A DNA stretch of 64,000 nucleotides, from contig NC_086382.1 of assembly GCF_036588685.1 (NCBI RefSeq), forward strand, positions 59,414,987 to 59,478,986, written 5' to 3'. Shown piece by piece: positions 56,304 to 64,000 of the stretch. A model generated the notes under the pieces. It had not been told where the DNA came from, searched no databases, and saw nothing but the letters and a program-made list of their open reading frames with translations. This DNA is from Mytilus trossulus (lineage: Eukaryota; Mollusca; Bivalvia; Mytilida; Mytilidae). Each line of letters starts with the position of its first letter. Within the stretch, counting starts at the first letter, position 1. Both the position numbers and the translations under genes were made by a program.

Positions 56304-58012
56304 TTACTTCAAACTATAAGTAACATTTAATTGTCCATCATTGTTCACAACCATTATAGACTTTGTAGAATAACAGGAACAGATAGAGCGCGGGAGATTG
56401 ATTCCATCGTCTTTATTCAATACAACGCAACTGTTTCCTCCTTTACTGTCAATTCTGTGTAACGTATTTGACAGGAAACCTGTAATATAAATGGCCCCTT
56501 CATTGGAAACAGAGATTCCATTGAGATATTCGAAGTCAGGGGGTGAAATTTCAAACAATTTTACTCCGTGTATGTCTATACAATAAATATTGTTACAGTG
56601 CATTGTTCCTCCTACAACTGTTTCGTCTGATCTTCCACAGAGTATATGCTTACCAGTTATATCGGGAATCATATTTTCAACTTCAAAATCAGAATTCAAA
56701 ACAAACAAACCTTTGACTTTACCATTTAGAACCAGACGATTCCCTGTTTGTGCGATCCCATGACATTCATCTTCTAGCTTTATTTGTTTATGAACCTTTC
56801 GGGTTTTTAAATCTAGAATTACTACTTTTTTTTCATTTGCCAATGTCATGGCAACCAAATCATCTGGCATCGTAGCCAGACATAAAGGGTTATGGGAAAG
56901 TTCCATTTCTACTTTTTCTAAACCGTTTTGATCGTAAACTACTAATTTACGATTGTTTAAATTAGTTACAACGATATCACCATTATGCAAAAGTTTAATG
57001 TCTGAGGAGGACTGAAAATCTGTATCGTTGGAAATTCTAAATTCGCCAACCTTTTGAAGACTTCGGTCTTTCTCCTTGATATGGTTTGTGTTGTCTGTTT
57101 TGAGGAAAGCGGTACTTGGTTCTGGATCCTGTGCAGTAGCTGTACGTTTCACTTGAGTGTATGCAAGTTTTAGTCCTTTCAAAAAGCCTTGAAAATCGTT
57201 AGATATGGTGAATGTTAAAGTTACATTTTCAACCTTTCTTTCTATCTTAGAAGCATGTTGTTCAATAACTGAGAAGGAATTATTAATCTTAGACATGTAA
57301 ACGTACGACTGTAAACTTAATTCTTTTCTGGCCATTTCCTCGACATTTTTCAACCATTCATGCAAACTATTCTTTTTGCTCGTTACACCAAATTCTCTTT
57401 GTGTTAGTATTTCTTTTCTTGATTGTACAGGTCATGGAAATGCTCCCTGATTTTATTTTCAGCTTCGTCAATGTATTATTTTAATGTTAGTTTCTTGTGT
57501 ACAATTTGGAAATTAGTATGGCGTTCATTATCAATGAACTAGTATATATTTGTTTAGGGGCCAGCTGAAGGACGCCTCCGGGTGCAGGAATTTCTCGCTA
57601 CATTGAAGACCTGTTGGTGACCTTCTGCTGTTGTTTTTTTATTTGGTCGGGTTGTTGTCTCTTTGACACATTCCCCATTTCCATTCTCAATTTTATGCAT
57701 CTATTTGTTTTCTAAACTGCTGTAAGTCAATTTCAAATTTGTCCTTTTGCTTTAACAGATAATTCCTACTTTTGTAGAATTCTTTGTACAATTCATCTAA
57801 TAGAGTGTTAGTTTTATTCATACGTTTGAGGATATCGGCCATTTTTATACCGATATCTTTTTCGTTTGTGTAAGGGTCCATTACTTCCATGTTACATGTA
57901 GGCTTATGTGAAACCCTCTTGCACTCAGAACAACAAGGAACATCATGATCAGTACAGTAGAATAAATAAACCTGTTCACGGTGTATACGGCAACTGAAGT
58001 CCGTTACTGGTG
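56304..58012 (-). pseudogene. Broken copy of the B-box/propeller gene
   Basis: Close paralogue of the gene at 40.3-41.8 kb in the same orientation. Residue blocks are nearly identical (FRISNDTDFQSSSDIKLLHN, MPDDLVAMTLANE, GTMHCNNIYCIDI). Three lesions: the start ATG is ACG (58,002-58,004); a 1-bp deletion near 57,410 shifts the frame and brings in a stop; and a ~220-bp repeat is inserted at 57,475-57,694 in the coiled-coil region. The propeller part (56,304 to about 57,400) is still an open frame of about 350 codons, and the B-box piece (57,693-58,000) is open too. The leader donor at 58,399 survives. Decay looks recent; a shorter propeller-only product is conceivable but unproven. Confidence 0.88.
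57475..57694 (-). mobile_element. ~220-bp repeat inserted in the B-box pseudogene
   Basis: Aligning with the intact copy (CGTCAATGTATGCATCTATT, about 41,440) shows the empty site. Here CGTCAATGTA is followed by TTATTTTAATGTTAGTTTC, and the insert ends CCATTCTCAATTT, then TATGCATC. The target is TA, apparently duplicated. The insert is the inverse of the first ~220 bp of the element at 47,125. Confidence 0.85.
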
Positions 58013-58399
58013 CTGAAATTTATAAACATAGGTATAATTTTTTTTTATTAAGAGTGCTATGTAATTTTCGTTAACGAAGTAATTGACGACAGTGAATGCA
58101 TTCACAATTTTATGTAAATACAATTTTAATAGCAGAATTCCTTTTCACAGCATGTGACAAGTCAACAACATAAGAGACGATGTCTTACTGTTCCACCCAT
58201 TGTCATCCTAATATTGCGTTTTTAAATTGAAAATTGATTAGAATTTTGACTTTTCAGGTCATCTTGCACTTGTCGTTTCTTTAATCTTTATCATCACCTT
58301 GAAAATAAGGACGTTTTTTATCCTTTTTAATAATAAGTACTAAAAAAAACATACAACAAGTTCATTTTTAGGCTAAAATAAAATTGCGTTATACTCACT

Positions 58400-59145
58400 T
58401 CAAAAATTTCTGTTAAATGAACTATACTGAAATGTCAAGGGATACTCCAAAGAGTCATATAATTTGTATGTTGAAATTTTTAACACTCTACGTTTTCCTT
58501 TGTAACAAACAATTCAGGTGATATATATGTGACTTTAAAAAAGAATTTAGTGTATATTTTATTCTACTTTGTAAATCAAATCTTGCGTTAAAATGTTTTT
58601 TGTTAAAACTATCATGTTCGAATGAAAATTAAAGTTAGACAATACAGAACTTAAATGTTCACTTAGTAAATAATATTAATTACATTATAGATCTATATCG
58701 TAAAAATTTTAATGAAATATATATTTGAACCAGTTAAGTACCCGCATTGTTTATCTGGAATAAGGTCACAGGTAGTCGTACCCATAGTTTTAGTACAATT
58801 ACAAAATGTCTGTGCCAAGTCGGGATTGGGACAGTTGTTCTCCATTCGTTTGATGTGTTTAAGCTTTTGATTTTCTCATTTCATCAGGAAAATAATCTCA
58901 TCATAGATACCTGGATTAAATTTTGTATTTAACTTTCCTATTTGAATTTCCCTCGGAGTTAATGCTTTTGTTATTTTACATTTTACATGTTTTACTAGTA
59001 GTTTAACTGCTCAATATGTATCATCTTATCATCTTAGTATGCCAGCACGACCTCTCTAGTGGACTATTTGGTAGAAATAATCATAGACAAGCCATTCTTA
59101 ATTTCTTAACGGTACCATGTCTTATAACTGATGTCATCCCATCAT
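58400..59145. other. 5' flank of the B-box pseudogene
   Basis: Homologous in patches to the 5' flank of the intact gene (for example AAAGTTAGACAATACAGAAC versus AAAGTTAGACATACACAATT near 42,362). Contains the 165-bp exact repeat. No gene. Confidence 0.5.
58779..58943 (+). repeat. 165-bp exact repeat, copy 1
   Basis: Identical base for base to 63,339-63,503, from TACCCATAGTTTTAG to TTAACTTTCCTATTT. A diverged relative lies at about 45,640-45,760. Confidence 0.95.
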
Positions 59146-59736
59146 ACATTCCTGAGATATTGCATCTAATATATAGGTACACATAATATCGAAATATCTT
59201 TTAGCAGACCCTTTTTTCTCTCACTAAATTTTTAATGGATTTGCGTATGATAACAACGGGAAATTTATTTGATTTTTTAAAAACATGCAAAATAAAGCAG
59301 TTTAACAAAACGATAAAATGACATTAAAAAACCTCAAAAATATATACAAACAATAACGTTATTTTATTTTATTTTATTCTACGTGTTTTTTTCTTTCTCT
59401 GTGACATGGATTTGGTTGTCTTCTCATCGCGTGTGTCCACAGACATTCCTGAGATATTGCATCTAATATATAGTTACACATAATATCGAAATTTCTTTTA
59501 GCAGACCCTTTTCTCTCTCACTAAATTTTTAATGGATTTGCGTACGATAAAAACGGGAAATTTATTTGATTCTTTAAAAACATGCAAAATAAAGCAGTTT
59601 AACAAAACGATAAAATGACATTAAAAAACCTCAAAAATATATACAAACAATAACGTTATTTTATTTTATTTTATTCTACGTGTTTTTTTTCTTTCTCTGA
59701 CATGGATTTGGTTGTCTTCTCATCGCGTGTGTCCAC
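59146..59736 (+). repeat. 297-bp tandem duplication
   Basis: Copy 1 is 59,146-59,442 and copy 2 is 59,443-59,736. Both start ACATTCCTGAGATATTGCAT and end CTTCTCATCGCGTGTGTCCA. Only a handful of differences (for example TATGATAACAACG / TACGATAAAAACG), so it is young. Contains an ATTTT pentanucleotide run. Confidence 0.93.
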
Positions 59737-59882
59737 AGTGTTCATTAAGTTTGAAATGATTCTAATGCATTTTGGGAAGATTATGGCAGTAATAGTTTAC
59801 GGCTGTTCAAAAATCAAAAATGAATTGACAGAAAAAAATCAGGGTTACTTATCGAGAATCACTTAAGTGCAACCAAAACCAG

Positions 59883-61575
59883 ATGCTCCGCAGGGCGCAG
59901 CTTTATACGACCGCAGAGGTTGAACCCTGAACGGTTGGGGCAAGTATGGACACAACATTCAAGCTGGATTCCGCTCTAAATTTGGATTGTGATTAAATAG
60001 TTGACACAGCATAGGTTTTTGACACAGAATGAATGTATTCAAATGAACTTAAAATTTTTGTTTTCTCTTAGAGCAATTCACTATGCTGTTGAATATTAAT
60101 CCTCTCAAAAAAATGTTTGAAGAAATTTTCTTTTTATTTATGAAATTTCAAATGAGTAAAATTTAACCCAATTTTTTATTCACATCCCCCTTTCCCTTAT
60201 TCCAAAACTAATTTCAATTAAAATATTCTAATGGAGTTTGCAACAATTACTACTCATTTAAATACATGATGTAAAAAAACTGCTTGTTATCACTGAATGG
60301 TAAAAATTATTTAAATTTATCAGTTGGTAGTAAAAAGTGAATATACATTGTATATTGTATATAACAAAGATTTAAGTTGATTCTGGACAAAGAAAGATAA
60401 CTCAATTAAAAAAAATTCTTGCAGATATTTCTTGCTTACTATACTGGACAAAGAAAGATAACTCTTAATTAAAAAAAAATTTGCTATTTCACAACATTGT
60501 GAAATTAGATATTTCTTGCCATTGCACAATACTGTGCAATTGAAAAGACTTGCTATTGCACAATACTTAATATAATAATTTTAGATCCTGATTTGGACCA
60601 ACTTGAAAACTGGGCCCATAATCAAAAATCTAAGTACATGTTTAGATTCAGCATATCTAAGAGGCCCAAGAATTTAATTTTTGTTAAAATCAAACTTAGT
60701 TTAATTTTGGACCCTTTGCACTTTAATTTAGACCAATTTTAAAACTGGACCAAAAATTAAGAATCTACATACACAGTTAGATTTGGCATATCAAAGAACC
60801 CCAATTATTCAATTTTTGATGAAATCAAACAATGTTTAATTTTGGACCCCGATTTGGGCCAACTTGAAAACTGGGCCAATAATCAAAAATCAAAGTACAT
60901 TTTTAGATTCAGCATATCAAAGAACCCCAAGGTTTCAATTTTTGTTAAAATCAAACTAAGTTTAATTTTGGACCCTTTGGACCTTAATGTAGACCAATTT
61001 GAAAAAGGGACCAAAAATTAAGAATCTACATACACAGTTAGATTCGGCATATTAAAGAACCCCAATTATTCAATTTTGATGAAATCAAACAAAGTTTAAT
61101 TTTGGACCCTTTGGGCCCCTTTTTCCTCAACTGTTGGGACCAAAACTTCCAAAATCAATACCAACCTTCCTTTTATAGTCATAAACCTTGTGTTTAAATT
61201 TCATAGATTTCTATTTACTTATACTAACGCTATGGTGCGAAAACCAAGAAAAATGCTTATTTGGGTCCCTTTTTGGCCCCTAATTCCTAAACTGTTGAAA
61301 ATAAAACTCCCAAAATCAATCCCAACCTTTATTTTGTGGTTATAAACCTTGTGTCAAAATTTCATAGATTTCTATTAACTTAAACTAAAGTTATAGTGCG
61401 AAAACCAAGAAATGATTATTTGGGCCCTTTTTGGCCCCTAATTCCTAAAATGTTGGGACCAAAACTCCCAAAATCAATACCAGCCTTCCTTTTATGGTCA
61501 TAAACCTTGTGTTAAAATTTCATAGATTTCTATTCACTTTTACTAAAGTTAGAGTGCGAAAACTAAAAGTATTCG

Positions 61576-61619
<44 letters not shown>

Positions 61620-61673
61620 CAACGTGATAGCAATATACGACGAAAATTTTTTCAAAATTTGCGGTCGTATAAA
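59883..61673 (-). mobile_element. ~1.8-kb element with inverted ends (copy B), inverse of 33.7-35.7 kb
   Basis: It starts ATGCTCCGCAGGGCGCAG, then TTTATACGACCGCA (59,902-59,915), and ends GCGGTCGTATAAA (61,661-61,673). Internal order and words are those of copy A reversed (ATTCAAGCTGGATTC, AACTTGAAAACTGGGCC, CCAAAACTCCCAAAATCAAT). No coding capacity. Confidence 0.82.
61576..61617 (+). repeat. (GAC)14 microsatellite in element copy B
   Basis: Fourteen uninterrupted GAC triplets followed by GCC. The same position in copy A has four. The Arg-rich frame at 61,494-61,748 is a translation of this run and is not a gene. Confidence 0.95.
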
Positions 61674-63338
61674 AACCCGCCTGTATGCATAGAAACGGAC
61701 ATTATGATAACAACAGTCATATTCCTGACGTGGTACATAATCTTTTAAGAAAACATGGTAGGTTGAATCAGGTTTTATTGCTAGCTAAACCTTCCCTCCA
61801 TTCTGCAATGATTCTGGCCTGTAATAAAAAAAACATAAAACATATTATAAGTCGTTTTAGTCGACTACTGGTTTAAATCAATTGTCACATTGCTATCTTT
61901 CGCTTCTTTTTTTAAAAGCTCTTATGTTATCTCATCATACATTCCTGAGATAATGTATCTCATATAGTAACACATATTTCCTGTTCAACCATGACAATTT
62001 AGTAGGTATTTGTTCTGTACAAGTTACTTTATCTTTAAGGAAGTTTTTATAAAATTAAATGGATTTTTTGAAAACCGAGAATATTCGATTTTTTAAAAAT
62101 CTTGTTAAATGAATAAATATTAACACAAAAGTTGTTTACACAGTTTGACGACATGTATAAGACTATCATTTAGATATGAAAAATTCCAAAACATTTAATG
62201 ATGACTGGTGGTCTCCATCTTTTTTTCTTTTGGTCTATGTGAAGTCTTTCTTGGACATCTGCTTTTTTATTATGTTTTGCCTCCTTCGCTGTGGTTTCTA
62301 AGTTTCTTAGTTGTTGGTGATAAAAAAAACTAAGGGCAAATTTTTGGTACCTTTTATGTGAGTCAAAATATTTCTAAACATTCAACATTTTTGCTATGCT
62401 TCATTTATTAAATAATGCATGCTATGACCAAATATCTTTTGCATGATGCCGCTGGCCAACATACAACATTCGACAAAACATAACATTGTATTAAATCCTA
62501 ATTCAAAATTTGAAGAAAAAAACATGGTTTGTATTTAATCCATTTATATTTAAGACATTGTTGACTTTACTAATGAGGGTGTTGCTACGGCAACTTATGA
62601 TAAGTTTTCTATGTAGTGTTGTTTAAATTGTCATTTCGTCCTTTTTCGTTTTGTTTTTTTGCCTTGTCAATTCTTCTTCAAGTTTTGAATTTCTAATGTC
62701 TCTTTTATATTATTGAAGAGCTTAAAACCAGAAACTGTTTTCTGTATACGGCATATTTTATCTTTTTCAATTAAAAAAGCACTTATGTTATCCCATCATA
62801 CATTTCTGAGATAGTGTAGCTCATATATTACACCTATTTTCTGTTCAACCATGACCTTTTAGTATCTTTTTGTTTACTTTATTAGAACATCTAATTGGAG
62901 AACTATATGGATTTGCAATTTATAAAACTAGAACGTCTATTCGGTTTTCTGAATAATCTTGATAAAAAGAAAAAAAAATTAATAGAGAAAAAGCAGTTTG
63001 ACAAAATGTTAAAATTGAAAATAATCCACGGTACACACGATTTATTGACTTATTTGTAAGAAAGAAATTATAAAAATAGAATTTACGGAAAATCATTTCA
63101 GAACCGAAAATGAAACTATGAAACTTTCCCAAAATTTGACATTTGATAGAGCTTCCTAATCATACTATCAATAAACAAGAAAAGTTCACTCTAATTCATG
63201 ATTAATTGGCCAGGGATTGGAGTTGAATTTTGAGAATTCTAAAACCGTAAGTTTGAACGTTGCAAGTTTTTTTTATTTAAAGATTAAACCTTGACAATGG
63301 TTGTTAGTGTAAATACTTAACTTGTTAACATAAAATAT
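61674..63338. other. Repeat-flank region without genes
   Basis: Two diverged copies of a CATCATACATTCCTGAGAT block (about 61,932 and 62,795) match 59,146 and 44,445. About 63,060-63,300 resembles 44,570-44,770. I read this as further duplicated flank of the B-box locus without its coding exon. Confidence 0.45.
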
Positions 63339-63503
63339 TACCCATAGTTTTAGTACAATTACAAAATGTCTGTGCCAAGTCGGGATTGGGACAGTTGTTC
63401 TCCATTCGTTTGATGTGTTTAAGCTTTTGATTTTCTCATTTCATCAGGAAAATAATCTCATCATAGATACCTGGATTAAATTTTGTATTTAACTTTCCTA
63501 TTT
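63339..63503 (+). repeat. 165-bp exact repeat, copy 2
   Basis: Direct repeat of 58,779-58,943, offset 4560 bp. Flanks differ on both sides. Confidence 0.95.
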
Positions 63504-63595
63504 AAAGAATATAAGTTATTTTTAGTTTAGATTTAACACATTTATTTATAGTGGATTGGGAAAAATTGTATTGCAACTTATAGTAATCCCTTTCT

Positions 63596-63780
63596 ATTTT
63601 GCGGGTGCGAGTTCCGACTTGTAGCGGCATTAGCCTGCACTTTTTCGAAATCCACAAGGATGTCTTTAACGTGCAAGAAATGATGGCTCTCTCTTAACAC
63701 GGGTTAGACATTTATCGTCCCTTTCCGACGGACTATCGTCATTTCCTCAAGACCATACTCGCAAATGGTGTCAGGAAATA
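63596..63780 (+). repeat. GC-richer dispersed repeat, possible SINE part
   Basis: GGGTGCGAGTTCCGACTTG, TCTTAACACGGGTTAGACA and CCCTTTCCGACGGACTATCG stand out from the AT-rich flanks and resemble sequences I recall as repeated in molluscs. Boundaries and class are not determined. Confidence 0.35.
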
Positions 63781-64000
63781 GAAGTTCAAATATATATGGC
63801 CATTACGGAAAATCATTTTATACACAAAAATAAACCTTATTGATAAACAAATTTGTGTCTCTTTTTTGGTGATGTCTTTCATCGAAATATGGTGTTTGAT
63901 TAACCATTGTTTTCTTCTTGCTTCACATTCCATGTTTTTAAGTTTCAATGTCTTATACTATTTTTCGTATGAAGAATAGAAGTTCAAATATATATGGCGA

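Noticed and set aside
61494-61748. 84-codon frame with a poly-Arg stretch
   Set aside because: The Arg run is the (GAC)14 microsatellite read in another frame, inside a mobile element.

Overview
This is an AT-rich, repeat-dense animal nuclear segment with spliced genes (GT..AG introns, no operons). The COPB1 orthologue, B-box (TRIM-like) proteins and many short interspersed repeats that I recognise from memory as typical of mussel genomes suggest a bivalve, most likely a mytilid. The species assignment is inference; no search was run.

Layout. From 1 to 12.8 kb there is no convincing protein gene. This part holds a polypyrimidine tract, a 356-bp tandem repeat, a decayed LINE reverse-transcriptase relic, a tRNA-type SINE with a 15-bp target duplication, a tiny palindromic MITE and a 1.5-kb non-autonomous piggyBac-like element with TTAA ends. 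From 12.8 to 38.5 kb (+) lies the complete coatomer beta gene COPB1: 21 coding exons whose phases all join and which encode 957 aa. Its introns carry most of the structure. Intron 3 contains an antisense PHYHIP/PHYHIPL-like gene (17.0-19.8 kb) with a perfect 75-bp-arm palindrome just beyond its 3' end. Intron 7 contains a gag-only LTR retrotransposon. Intron 18 contains a ~1.9-kb element with inverted ends, and intron 20 a MITE and a paired CRE motif.

From 40 to 64 kb is a different neighbourhood. An intact RING-less B-box/coiled-coil/propeller gene (40.3-41.8 kb, -) and a broken close copy of it (56.3-58.0 kb, -) flank an uninterrupted DEAH helicase-RRM-RBR ubiquitin-ligase reading frame (48.4-52.6 kb, +). 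That frame is preceded by an in-frame 148-codon segment ending in a TAA ATG junction, and it ends inside RING2. Repeated flanking blocks (44.4-44.8, 58.4-59.7 and 61.9-63.5 kb) indicate local segmental duplication. A second copy of the intron-18 element lies inverted at 59.9-61.7 kb.

Roles. COPB1 is a housekeeping COPI coat subunit. The PHYHIP-like nested gene is unrelated to it in sequence. The helicase-RBR and B-box proteins resemble the ubiquitin/RNA-sensing gene sets that are expanded in bivalves, but an immune role is inference. No bacterial features, CRISPR arrays or rRNA genes were seen, and the only tRNA-like sequence is the SINE head.
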